NCBI GenBank assembly: GCA_012274445.1
Contig: JAAROD010000033.1
Location: 1,364,001-1,428,000, forward strand
DNA length: 64,000 bases
Source: Sclerotiophoma versabilis
Lineage: Eukaryota; Ascomycota; Dothideomycetes; Pleosporales; Didymellaceae
Direction of reading: 5' to 3'
Shown: positions 41,164-51,215 of the stretch, one piece after another
Layout of the letters: the number at the start of each line of letters is the position of its first letter
Position numbering within the stretch: position 1 is the first letter of the stretch
Position numbers and translations under genes: made by a program
Notes under the pieces: model-generated
What the model saw: only the letters and a program-made list of their open reading frames with translations
The model's database searches: none
What the model was told of the DNA's origin: nothing

Positions 41164-44059
41164 CTAGTGCTGGCCATAGTTGGTGCCCCAGCCACCACGG
41201 CTGTTGTAGTTTCCACCACCGTAGCCGCCACTGAATCCACCGTAGTTGCCATAACCGCTCTGCTGGTTACCGCCCTGCTGGTGACCCAGTCCTCCCAGTC
41301 CACCGTACTGGCTGTTTCCGCCAAGGTGGCTGGGGTAGCCGCCAAAACCCTGTTGGTGAGACTGCTGCTGGTGCAGGCCTTGAGCGCTTTGGCTGGGAGT
41401 ACCCTGAGTCGCTGATCCAGGACGGCCTTGCTGGGCCCCCAGAGCAGACTGGCTGGGTCCAGTGCTCTTGGAGTCACCAAAGCCCTTCAGAGAGTCGTCA
41501 CCACCCTGTTGACCGCTTTGCTGCTGACCGTACGAGCTCTGGCCTGTGTAGCCCGGTCGGGTGAATGTGTCAGGGAGACCACCAAACCCAGCAGAACCAG
41601 ACGTGGCGCTGTGGTTCTGACCCATGCCGGAAGCTGAACGACCGTAATCGCCAAGACCACCGAAGCCACTTCCACGGTCGTTAGAAGAAGCGCCGAAGCC
41701 TCCAACGTTAGCCGGGGAAGAAGAGTGTTGGTCGTAGGATGCCTGAGGAGACATTCCGTAGTGGTGGGGCTGGCCATACATGCCCTTTCCAAAGCTGCCG
41801 TAGCCCTGCTGCTGACCATAGCCTCCGAATTGGTTCATGTAGTTAGCATAGTACGGGCTGCCGTAGTATGGGTGATTGTATGGGTAAGCACCATGCTGAG
41901 ATTGCTGAGTATGTCCCTGGTGGTGCTGGCTTTGTGAAGCAGGACCAGAAGGAAGCTGGCTTCCGAGACCAGGATTGGGCGTGTTGTGTCCGCTGTTCGA
42001 TGCATCGCCGTAACGACTCTGCTGACCTTGGGAGAAGGTGTCTTGAGGCCCGGAGCCAAAGCCACTGCCGGTGCGCTGCTGAGCAGAACCAGCCTCCTGC
42101 TGGCTAGGGGTCTGCTGACCGTAGTTCTGGTAGTATTGCTGGTATGCGTTACGCTGTTGTTCTGAGGTAAGGTACTGCGAGGAGTAGTTGTCAGGTGCGG
42201 AGGAGAATGCGCCTGGCTGCGACTGGGCCTGGCTCTGCTGGCCAGGGTAGTCGTACTGGTTGGACGAAGATGGGATCTGCTGGCCAAATGGATCGTATGG
42301 CTTCTGAGAAGGCGCCGCAGCGGTGTCTGGCTGCTGGCCGTATCGGCCGAACTGGTTGTAGGGCTGGCTGGACTGAGAGCCCTGGGTTTGCATCGCCTGC
42401 GATGCAAGGGGGTTGGACGGTGACTGCTGCGACAACGGCTGCTGCTGCTGCTGCTGCTGCTGCGGTACTGGAGGCAGACCCGGAGCCTGCTTTGGTGTAG
42501 GAGCAGACTGTTCGGGCTCCGACTGCTCGACGTGAGGAGGTTGGCGAGGCGCAGGGGGCAATGAAGCCCTAGGCTGCGTAACCGGCGAATGCTGAGGGGG
42601 TTGAGTCCTGGTCTCTGCCTCTTCCCTGTCTTCATCGACGTCTTCCTCGCCGCCTAGACCCAAGCTGCCGAACTGAACCGCTGCCCTGTCCACAGCATGG
42701 TTTCCTGGCATAACGACTGCTTCCTGTTGTTCCATGAGCTTCCTCTGGAAGCTAGCGCTGCGGTGTTGTGTTCCTGAGGTCGCCTTGAGTGCAGTGGTTG
42801 CGTATCCTCCAACAGCAGGACGGCCAATAGGCGCCTGACCTGATATGCTCAGGGGAGTGGCTACAGCACTTCCAATATCCCTCGAGCTGGCGACGGTGCT
42901 GAACGCCGTTTCTGTGGGCGGCGGGTGCGACTCGTCGGGCAAGTGCTCAACGTTCTCCTTTGTAAGCTCGTCCTTCGAGGGTGTGATGTTGAGCTCGGGC
43001 GTAGGCTCTTCGACCTTTTCTGGGGTCTTGGTTGCGTCATCGGCAATAATCGTGGGCTCGTCAGCTTCGTCTGCGACTGGGGGAATAGAGGGCTCTTCGG
43101 CCAGAACAGCGGGCTCCTGTGCAACTTCAGCAGCAGATATCTCGGCGGCCGCAGGAGTGGGCTCTTTGGGAGGTTCGGCAGCCTTCGGTGCGGGCTTAGG
43201 TGGGGTAGGCTCTGCAGGTTTCGCGAACATGCTGGCCCATGTCTTCTTCGCAGCAATTACGGGATGCTTTACGGCCTCTTTCGGATCGTGGAGCACCTCT
43301 GATACAGTTCCAGGTACTGCATCTACCTTCTTCTGAGCCTCGGTAGTGGTGTCTGGCTTCGCGCCCCACGCGCCGGTGCCGGCTTCAGTCGTGGGCTTCG
43401 TGTCCCAAGCTCCAGGCTCAGCTGAGGGCGCATCCCATGCAGTGGACTCGTTCGTAGGCACTGAAGTCGATGCAGTGCGGGATCCAGCTGCAGCACCTCC
43501 ACGTCCACCACGGAAGCCACCACGGCCTCGGTCAGTGCCGCGGCCACGACCGCCACGGCCGCTGTCAAGGCCACGTCGGGGAGCATCGCCGCGTGCGCCA
43601 CGAATGGCAGACGAGTCTGTGGAAGCAAGGTTCTCCTTTGTTGCTTTGGAGCGCGATCGGTCCTTGGCCTTCTTGGGGACTTCGCTGAATTGAGAGACGG
43701 CGCCTATAGCAGTGGGAGTTAGCAGAGCTGGTCACAATGATGCGCCCTTTGTGGGCCAGAGTAGGCGGGTGCTTACCCTCACTGATCCTCTCGATGGTCC
43801 TCTCCAGGTCGCCGTCAGCCTCTTCGATGGCGAGCACGAGATCAGCGTCAGACCAGTCGGGGAACAGCTCCTTCAATGTGGTCAATTGCGACGAGTAGCG
43901 CTTCTTGAGCTCGCCCAGTTCGCCCTGCTCTGCTGATGTGTCGATCTTGGACGACGCGCTGTCGCCGTTCGTGTTCCGCGCTGCTCGAGAGCCATAGCCT
44001 CCTCTGCCGCCGCGGGCAGTCGTCCTGCCTCGCGCAGGCCTGCTTTGTGCTTCAGACAT
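41164..44059 (-). CDS. DEF1: RNA polymerase II degradation factor Def1
   Basis: Def1-like protein, which promotes ubiquitination and removal of RNA polymerase II stalled at DNA damage; in yeast its cytosolic form is cleaved and moves to the nucleus. Exons 44059-43777 and 43703-41164 (73-nt intron with CTAAC branch) give 940 residues. The N-terminus is RGG-rich (ARGGRGGYGSRAARN), then a CUE ubiquitin-binding domain at about residues 55-94 (LKELFPDWSDADLVLAIEEADGD). A second RGG-rich stretch follows the intron, then a Pro/Glu-rich region, a polyGln run and a long Gln/Gly/Tyr/Ser-rich prion-like C-terminus. This order (CUE then Q-rich tail) is characteristic of Def1. It diverges from an unknown gene across 470 bp. 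Confidence 0.88.
42435..42465 (-). repeat. PolyGln-coding CTG run in DEF1
   Basis: A run of CAG codons on the minus strand (CTGCTG on the plus strand) encodes a polyglutamine stretch in the middle of Def1. Confidence 0.75.
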
Positions 44060-44529
44060 GTGGACTGTATGTGTGGGGGTGAAGCCGCTATGGACTCGGT
44101 GTGGTGGGTTGTGTGAGGGCAGTGGAGAGGACGTGCGTGAGGAGGAAATGATGTATTGTTGGAGGTAAAGTCGGCGCTGCGAGCTCGTTTAGCCAGCAAC
44201 TCGGCCTTGGCAATTCGACCAATGGCGTCAGAGAGAGCGCGGCTGTGTCGCGTCAACTGCACCTCGACTGCACAAGGAGGGGCGGAATTGCAGCAATCAC
44301 GCAGAGGCTGGGCTGGTGAGACGGAAGCGGCGCCTGGATGCTTCTCTCCGGCCTGCTGCGATCGCTCTCCGCGTTGCTTGCTCAGAATCGAGCGGAGAGT
44401 CATCACGTGGGGCACCGGCCTCCGGTCTCTCCACTGCCAAGCTTGCCTCACCGTCACCACTGACCGCGAGGACCTTCACCGACGCCTCACCGGAGGACGC
44501 CTGTCAATTGACCACGCCTCACCTCCAAC
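44060..44529. promoter_or_regulatory. Divergent promoter of DEF1 and the next gene
   Basis: 470 bp between divergent ATGs, GC-rich, no clear TATA. It contains a TCACGTG-type E-box-like sequence near 44402 (ATCACGTGGGGC). Function of the site is not established. Confidence 0.45.
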
Positions 44530-45816
44530 ATGCCGCCCACCGTAGGCCAGAGGGCGCTGAGTACCCTGGCAAAGAAGCTCCACCCGCAACTGCCGCTCAC
44601 CCCATGGGAGAGCCAGCAGCTCCTCAACCTGCTCACTACCTCTTTCCGCTCTCATCTCGACCGCGAGCACCCTGTTCACACATCAGAGAAGGCCCAGCAC
44701 CCGCTTCAATGCAAGACCGCTGGCCGTGAAGACCATGTTCCTCTCCACGCCATATCTTCGGCCGCGCTGGCTTCGCGGCACCTTGATGCTGTCTTGTCCA
44801 ACCCTCTATTCGCCGTGAAACCCTCTCGACGAGGCTCAGAGTCTGCTGCTTCTCTAATCTTGAAGGATCCCATGGGTTGGTTTCTGAACGAAGTTGCCGC
44901 AGGAAATGCTACATTAGCAAAAGCTGCCATGTGTCTCGATGTACTCGATAGACGCACGGCTGGACAGACTCCACAAATACACAAAGGCAAAACCCCTGGC
45001 GCTATTATGGGCGACTGGCTACATTCCAGCGGCCTGGATATGTCCAAGGAGTTTCTCGAAATGTGTATTGCGAAGCCCCAGCCCAAGCGACCTTCTCATG
45101 CCTTCCTTTCCCGCCTCGTGACTATGCTGATGTTTGATGGCGAGAAGAAGCTTCTTTGGAAGTGGTTCGCACGCCCTTGGCACCAAGGCCTAAGTTCTTC
45201 GAAGGTGCTCTTGTTCAAGAAGCAGCTACTGAAGCACATGGTATACACTGAGGTCAGCCAAGATCTATGCCGAGGCCTCTTGCTTTTCGAAAGAGCGCGT
45301 GGCATTATCGAAGAGCATGATACGCGATACGAAAGACTGAGACCTGCCGGACAATACCTCGTACAAGCCATCATGTCAAAGCCAACAAACTCGATTAGCC
45401 ACGATCTCTACAGGTCATTCAAACAGTCTACCAAGCTCTGGATTCCCGGCAAGTGGGCGCAGGCCGTGGACGCAATGCTGTGCCTTCATCATCCAACTAC
45501 GGCGTCCGCTGCATCAGGACTACGATTTATTCAAGACCCCGCTGGTGCTGCTACGTACGCTAACGCCACGGCAAGTCAAAGACGCTTCATCGTTCAGCTC
45601 AGTTTGGGCCTTGCGTATCAGCTGCTTGAAGAAGAACGGTACGAGGATGCACAGGCTGTCATGGCATTCACAAAGCAGCACTTTCCCGACCTCGTCTTAT
45701 CGAAGCGTCCCACCGAACAGAAGACGGTCGGCGATCGTCTATTCAGTAAGGTTGAAAAAGCGAAAAGAGAGGAAGAGAGAAACCTCGGGCTGCTGGACGG
45801 CCTCGCACCGACCTGA
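44530..45816 (+). CDS. Uncharacterised helical fungal protein
   Basis: 428 residues, intronless, from ATG 44530. I do not recognise the family. The N-terminus (MPPTVGQRALSTLAKKLHPQ) is basic and amphipathic, so mitochondrial import is possible. The rest is mainly helical, with segments such as FLSRLVTMLMFDGEKKLLWKWF, LLFERARGIIEEHDTRYERL and RFIVQLSLGLAYQLLEEERYEDA that recall helical-repeat (PPR/TPR-like) mitochondrial expression factors of fungi. This is resemblance only. Codon use is normal and the frame is long, so the gene is real. Confidence 0.65.
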   Translation: MPPTVGQRALSTLAKKLHPQLPLTPWESQQLLNLLTTSFRSHLDREHPVHTSEKAQHPLQCKTAGREDHVPLHAISSAALASRHLDAVLSNPLFAVKPSRRGSESAASLILKDPMGWFLNEVAAGNATLAKAAMCLDVLDRRTAGQTPQIHKGKTPGAIMGDWLHSSGLDMSKEFLEMCIAKPQPKRPSHAFLSRLVTMLMFDGEKKLLWKWFARPWHQGLSSSKVLLFKKQLLKHMVYTEVSQDLCRGLLLFERARGIIEEHDTRYERLRPAGQYLVQAIMSKPTNSISHDLYRSFKQSTKLWIPGKWAQAVDAMLCLHHPTTASAASGLRFIQDPAGAATYANATASQRRFIVQLSLGLAYQLLEEERYEDAQAVMAFTKQHFPDLVLSKRPTEQKTVGDRLFSKVEKAKREEERNLGLLDGLAPT

Positions 45817-46311
45817 GCGAATGAACGCCTGAACGGGCTCTTACCAATCAACAACAGCCACCCCATATCACAGCCCAGTGGTCGTCACGTGCCATGTATC
45901 TCAAATCGACGTCCTGCTGAGCTAGCAATGCTACTAGACTGTCTTGACAGATACGAGCTGAACGGGACTGCTGAAGCGACGCCAACCACAAGCATCAAAG
46001 ATATACGAGACACCTAAGCCACGAACGATCGATTGAGTTGCCTCCACTAAATGCTCCAAGTCACAGGTTCGTAACCGGTGGCGCTTGGCGGTTGTACCCG
46101 TCACATGCGCCCCTTATGTAAAGGAGTTACAGTCAGATCGCTGGCGAGAGATTCATTGCTGTGCACCTGTAATGTGGCAGAATGCTTACGACTGACCGAC
46201 TGAGAGGACTTGATCTTAACTACGAGTTCTCATCGCAATAAGGTCAACTCGAAGTTTCGCTAGCGCTCATCGCAACTGTTGCGAACATCAATTTCTACTC
46301 CTTTAGCAACG
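45817..46311. other. Intergenic, left flank of transposon
   Basis: 3' flank of the uncharacterised gene and sequence up to the TA target site at 46312-46313. Nothing recognised. Confidence 0.45.
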
Positions 46312-46313
46312 TA

Positions 46314-46355
46314 ACGTAATCTACCATCGAGATGGTCACACCATCGAAATGATCA
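46314..46355 (+). repeat. Left terminal inverted repeat of the Fot1/pogo element
   Basis: 42 bp starting ACGTAATCTACC and ending GAAATGATCA, inverted match (39/42) to 48117-48158. Confidence 0.95.
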
Positions 46356-46431
46356 GTAAATGCAGCAACCTACCTGTCTACCTTAATATTTCAACGCCAC
46401 AACCAGCTATTGTAATAAAAAGTAGACAGAT

Positions 46432-48078
46432 TTAATTGCCTAATACTACTGCATCTTTTGTACAGGTGCGCTTATTGTGTCCTGGTTTAGCACAGCTTTT
46501 GCAGCGTTGAATCCACAACCGACTACCACCTGCTACTCTTCTCTCCTTACGCCTCTTCTCCTCAACCTGCACCTCTGCGTCCTTTTGAGCAATTAACACC
46601 TCTGCCTCTGCCTGTGAAAGAGTCCCTCCCTTCTGGATTCGCTTCTTTTTACGCTTTTTACGCTCAGAAGCAGCGTTATTAGCTGCCTCAAGATCAGCTA
46701 CTCGAGCTGCTAGAAGCACCTGGGAATGCACTATCATTTCAGCTCCCTTCTTGAACTGCTGCACCATCTCAATAATTGAAGCTGGAGATGAGCTAGCGTG
46801 AGTTTGAATCCGGTTCAAGATCAAGGTTGATTGAGCATCTATTTCAACAGCGTTGCTTGGTGTTTTTGGTTGCCAAGGGGTAGAGCCTAGTAGCGGTGGT
46901 GTTGGCGTGCGAGGCTTTACTTTAAGCTTAGATAGCACTGCCCCTGGGTTGTCTGGTACTAAACCAGCTGCTCTAAAGCCAGATTTAATATTATTGTACG
47001 AGAAAACACTGTTGTGGACCTTCCTATAGGTATCTAGAAAGGCCTTTTTGTTGATATGGTTGATGTGGCTGTTTGCCAAGACTCTGATCTCCTTCTGGTA
47101 CGCACGCTTTAAGGCAGCAAAACAACCAACATTAAGTGGCTGAAGAAGGTGTAAGGCATGAGCAGGCATGCAGAGGGTAATAATCTTGCTCTGCTTACAG
47201 AGATCTTGGAAGGCAAGCAATTGGTGGCTCTCGTGGCTGTTAAGTATAAGCAGTTAGTAACTACCTACTGTACGTGCCTCTGTATGCTGAATAAAGTGCT
47301 TTAGCTAGTTAAGGCTAACTTTATTAGTAGTCCAACTATTGTTACTAACAGCAATCCTCCACTCCTTGTTGGTTTAGTGATACCAGGCTTGATTGTGGTA
47401 CTTTGCTCTGAGGATAAAGAAGGGTGGGATTAACCACCCTATAGCGTTGATACCAGCAATCAACGTTACCTACTTACGGTTGCTAGGTTGAACTCCAATT
47501 GGCTTAAGACGCCTCTCAGACGCAGTTATAACCTTAACAGTTCCTCTAACACCTATTTGGAAGCCAGTCTTGTTAAAGTTGTAGGTATCTTTGTCTAGAA
47601 TACCATACTTGGCTTTGGTGTTGCGTACAAGGTTAAACCAGGGGCTGATAATAGCTGGATTGCTGCACAAGACCCTCTGGTGATCCCGAAGTCTAGTTAT
47701 CTAGGATTTGATATTAGGTCTCTGGCTAATCAACCGATATACCCAGTTGATACCAACTATCTCTCCTCTACGCGCTACAAGCAGTTAATTGGCTATATCG
47801 CGTACGTAGCTGAACGTAGGGGCAAACCCCCGCTTATCAAGCTTTCTTATTGTTTGTACAATCACCTCCTCTTTATTCTTTGAAAGCTTTGATCGATTGG
47901 GGTGGGAATCGCGTCGTGAAGTTTGACCAGCGCGTCGGTTGCTGATTGTGCTTTGATTAACGTTGTAGAGAGCAGCAGCGCGTTGCTGGCTTAGTGACGC
48001 GTCGGATTTTATTGCTTGGATAGCTAAGATAACTCTCTCCTCATAAGGGAGCGATTCAAGATCAGAGTGTTGCGGCAT
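46432..48078 (-). pseudogene. Fot1/pogo transposase, six in-frame stops
   Basis: One uninterrupted frame of about 548 codons with no frameshift but six stops, at 47785-47787, 47701-47703, 47470-47472, 47374-47376, 47305-47307 and 47254-47256 (TAA or TAG). The N-terminus has the helix-turn-helix of pogo/CENP-B-type proteins (SLSQQRAAALYNVNQSTISN). The DDD/E catalytic blocks are recognisable but altered: NFNKTGF where NFDETGF is usual (47572-47574), ILNSHESH for ILDGHGSH (47239-47241) and PLNVGCF for PLDVGCF (47131-47133). The C-terminus has a coiled, basic segment and a CKSCAKPGHNKRTC zinc knuckle. Start assumed at MPQHSDLESL; an earlier ATG at 48123 lies inside the inverted repeat. Confidence 0.9.
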
Positions 48079-48116
48079 TGTGATGGGTAGTAGAAAGAGA
48101 TGTGGTCTTGGCAAAG

Positions 48117-48158
48117 TGATCATTTCGGTGGTGTGACCATCTCGATAGTGGATTACGT
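48117..48158 (-). repeat. Right terminal inverted repeat of the Fot1/pogo element
   Basis: 42 bp, inverse of the left repeat with three transition differences, followed by the TA target duplicate. Confidence 0.95.
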
Positions 48159-48160
48159 TA

Positions 48161-48972
48161 GATAAAATGCGATACTACTTTTGGAGAAATCTCATATGAC
48201 CATCGCGACGTAACACAATTATGATTGTGTTGGAGCAACTTAAGCCTTGACACGTAGTGCTCTTCCATTTCCATATTTCAACATACCGCATTCGGAAAGG
48301 CGTTTGTAGTATTGATTACTGCGAATTTCTCACTCACCTGTACGCTCTGCAGCATCACCAGAAATCTCATGAACCTGCCTAATGGGGTAAGTTCTTGTGA
48401 ACCATCGATCATCGTGGTGATTTCATTTACTTCTCCTGCACTCCGCGCACCTTTATCGTGATGCCACAAGGTGGTAATCGGCACTTCACTAATCGCGCGT
48501 CAGATATCGTAATCTGACGCAAGGAGCGCCATGCTTTAAACTGCTGCTTCTGGCAGGTCGTGAATGCTGTTGATTGCGGTGCAGAGTCGCTGCCTCGATG
48601 CGGTCACCTCACAGTCCACAACCGTGATGATGGCATGGCGCCTAGCGTCTGTGTTACTAAGTTTTCGGTATTTACGAAGTAGTCTACTCTCGCTTTCCAC
48701 ATCGGGACACGCAAGCGGGACCACCAAAGCAAGTCCAACAGAGCCACGATCACGAACGACAATGCGAACAACTGAGCGGAAACATGTTTCCACGAACGAA
48801 AGAGGGCCCCGCCCCAATGAGTCAGATTGTACGGGGAGCTGCTCTCTAGCGTTCAGCCGCTTGCTCTACTCTACTCTACTCTACTCTACCTACCCCACCA
48901 TACACCGCCACACCTTCAGCGCAGCAGCTTTCCCCAATCCCCACGCCAATTGAAGCCCACACCACATCCAAG
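48161..48972. other. Intergenic, right flank of transposon
   Basis: Between the transposon and the glyoxalase-fold gene. It ends in a (CTCTA)5 run and a C-rich leader before the ATG at 48973. Short open frames without motifs. Confidence 0.45.
48864..48888. repeat. (CTCTA)5 pentanucleotide microsatellite
   Basis: Five perfect CTCTA units about 85 bp before the ATG of the glyoxalase-fold gene, within its probable 5' leader or core promoter. Confidence 0.9.
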
Positions 48973-49470
48973 ATGATAACAGGCTTGCACCACATCAACC
49001 TAGTAGTCCCGCCGCAGACGCTGCACCTAGCAGAAGCTTTCTACGCCGGCACTCTTGGCCTAACACCGCGCACCGTGCCTTCCCTGCAGCGCGAGACGCT
49101 GGCATGGTTCGACATTGGCGCCTCGGGCCAGCAGGTGCACGTCGCATTTGGCAAGGCGGAAGACTTTGCGACGCCGTCTTCTCGCCACCCGTGCTTTCGC
49201 GTCGGCAGCGCGGAAGAACTGCTGCAGTTGAGGCAGAGGATTTGGGACCATTATCAGCGCGGAGGTGAGGCGGCGCCGCGGGAAGCTGATAAGCCTGGGG
49301 AGAAGAATAGTGGGGCTGAGGGGGTCGAGTATCCAACCAGGTTCTTTGCGAGGTGAGTGAGTTGTCTTTCTACCTTTGTTTGAAAAGGAAAGAGAGATCT
49401 AGCTGAGGGCCTGTGTTGACGGTATTGTGCTAGGGACTTTGCGGGGAATAGGTTGGAGTTTAGTTTGTGA
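48973..49470 (+). CDS. Glyoxalase/VOC-superfamily protein
   Basis: Small single-domain vicinal-oxygen-chelate (glyoxalase/dioxygenase-fold) protein of 138 residues. Exons 48973-49352 and 49434-49470; the 81-nt intron restores the typical end RFFARDFAGNRLEFSL. The first metal-ligand motif is GLHHINLVVPP, near the N-terminus. The beta strand and helix LAEAFYAGTLGLTPR follow, then ETLAWFDIG...QQVHVAFG and HPCFRVGSAEELLQL. The acidic ligand is probably the Glu in LEFSL. A Gly/Glu-rich loop before RFFAR is longer than usual. Substrate unknown. Confidence 0.85.
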
Positions 49471-49730
49471 AAAGGGTGATGACGAGAACATGAATCGATG
49501 TTTCACAGGCATGCAAGTTAGGCAGTTGGATGAAGTGATGGTTGAGGTATGAGTATAAAATGCTTTTGGTATTTCCAAATCTATCTTAGAAAAAGAGAAG
49601 AAAATTCGTAGATCTAGTATGCAAGCAAATCGCTATGCAGGATATCCACCGGATCCGTATCAGCCCAAACGCCGTATAATGCAAATCTAATCTTCCAAAC
49701 CCTGGTCAAACTGTTGAGTGAAGAATGCTC

Positions 49731-51215
49731 TTACTCAATAGCGGAGACACCAGCGTTGCCGGTGACAGGGTTGATGCTCTCGTTGAACTCGAACTTGAAC
49801 TCGTCGCCAATCTCCTTCTTGATGGCAGCCTTGATGGCCTCGAGCACGTTGGGGAAGACACCGAACGAGGCAGGGTTGTTCTCGTCGTTGTCGCCACCCT
49901 GGAACACACCAGTGCGAACCAAGCATGTGTTCCAGCCGTACATGTTACCACCGATGATGTCGGAGGCAGGGTTGTCACCGATCATGTAGATGTTGGAGGG
50001 CAGGCGCTCCTCGTTGTGGATCTGCTCCATCCACGATGCGATGACCTCGTCGGCGTACTTGTAGGTGGCCAACTCGGGCTTGCCGTAGACAACACGCTCG
50101 AGGTCAGCGCCGGTGAGTGCCTTGTACATGGCCTCAAGACCAATGCGGAACGCACCCTGCGACATGCGGGGAAAGGGGTGCTCAGTGGGGCACAGCAAGT
50201 CACCCTGAGAGAAGTAGATGGGAATGCGCTGGGACACGGGGTCCTTAGCACGTGTTCCGAAGCGGCCGTTCTCAGACTGCAGAAGGTCCATGATGATCTG
50301 CATGTCGGTGGCGTAGTCGCGGGAGTCAGAGAAGACCATGATGGCATCAATGTTCATCTTGGAGAAATCGCGGGGGTTGGAGGTGGCGCGCTCCTCGTCA
50401 GTGAAGACGCGGTAGGGAGCAATAGTGGGGTCCCAGGCGATGATGTCGTTGGGGACGACAATGTTCTTGAAGCCGTACTCCTGAGCGACCTCACGGCACT
50501 TGTAGCCCTCACCACCAACGACGAGAACGGTCTCGTAGTAATCGGCAAGCGCACGCATAGGAGTGTGGGACTGGATGAACTGGTCGGTAGAGATGGGGTT
50601 GTGGAGAATCTTGGAGAGCTGTTCGCAACGGGGTCCCTCGAGCTTTCCGGAACCGTTGGTCAAGAAGATGTGGGGGATCTTGATACCAAGCTCGTTGTCA
50701 CCGTTGAGGATCTCGAGGGTACGCTTGCCCTCGGGGATCAGACGGTCACCGTGGACAAGGACACCGTCAATGTCAAAGACGAAAGCCATGTCCTTGGCCT
50801 TCTTGACCTTCTCACCAGCAAGATCCTGAAGCTGAGCAGCGATGATATCGCGAGAAGGCTGGATCGGGGGCATGCCAGGGCGCTGGGCAGCACCGCCGGG
50901 GTAGTGAACGGAGCTCAATCTTGACTGCCTCTTTGAGCGGGGAATTGGCAGAGAGGTACCGAAAGAGTTCCTTGAACCTCTCCTGTCCTTCATGGAAGGC
51001 GAGAGGGAAAGGTTGTGCATGTAGTTCTGAGCGTCAGAGATGGAGCTCCTCGTTGCTGGGACCTCGATGGAGTTGGCGCCGCCCTGCTGGTTCTGGCCAG
51101 CCTCACCAGGGATGGCAAGAGAGCCAGCCATGTTGTTGGAGGGTGCGCGGTTGATGTTGTGGGAGTCGGTCTGCTGGAGACTCTGAGCGAGCTCGTTGTC
51201 GTTGATCTGAGACAT
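49731..51215 (-). CDS. HAD-superfamily hydrolase, CECR5/HDHD5-like
   Basis: 494 residues, intronless, start at ATG 51215. The first 130 residues are low-complexity and Ser/Asn/Gln/Arg-rich. The catalytic HAD domain begins at AFVFDIDGVLVHG (motif I, nucleophile Asp and acid Asp), then FLTNGSG (motif II), VVYGKPELATYKYA (motif III Lys) and YMIGDNPASDIIGG (motif IV). The order and the class IIA cap match the CECR5/HDHD5 group (yeast YKR070W), whose substrate is not well defined. Codon use is strongly biased to C-ending codons, suggesting high expression; it also leaves a 399-codon antisense frame open. It is convergent with the glyoxalase-fold gene. Confidence 0.88.
   Translation of the reverse strand: MSQINDNELAQSLQQTDSHNINRAPSNNMAGSLAIPGEAGQNQQGGANSIEVPATRSSISDAQNYMHNLSLSPSMKDRRGSRNSFGTSLPIPRSKRQSRLSSVHYPGGAAQRPGMPPIQPSRDIIAAQLQDLAGEKVKKAKDMAFVFDIDGVLVHGDRLIPEGKRTLEILNGDNELGIKIPHIFLTNGSGKLEGPRCEQLSKILHNPISTDQFIQSHTPMRALADYYETVLVVGGEGYKCREVAQEYGFKNIVVPNDIIAWDPTIAPYRVFTDEERATSNPRDFSKMNIDAIMVFSDSRDYATDMQIIMDLLQSENGRFGTRAKDPVSQRIPIYFSQGDLLCPTEHPFPRMSQGAFRIGLEAMYKALTGADLERVVYGKPELATYKYADEVIASWMEQIHNEERLPSNIYMIGDNPASDIIGGNMYGWNTCLVRTGVFQGGDNDENNPASFGVFPNVLEAIKAAIKKEIGDEFKFEFNESINPVTGNAGVSAIE

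Larger units (their letters stand above)
46314..48158 (-). mobile_element. Complete Fot1/pogo-type DNA transposon (inactive)
   Basis: A 1845-bp Tc1/mariner-superfamily element of the Fot1/pogo group. Its 42-bp terminal inverted repeats (46314-46355 and 48117-48158) differ at three positions, all transitions. A TA dinucleotide flanks both ends (46312-46313 and 48159-48160), the expected target-site duplication. The length is close to Fot1 (about 1.9 kb). The transposase lies on the minus strand and is inactivated. Resemblance to elements such as Molly of Parastagonospora is likely but needs alignment. Confidence 0.92.

Noticed and set aside
49725..50924. 399-codon plus-strand open frame
   Set aside because: It is the exact antisense of the HAD hydrolase. 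The strong codon bias of that gene removes stops on the other strand; the predicted protein is repetitive Val/Leu/Asp-rich with no motif.
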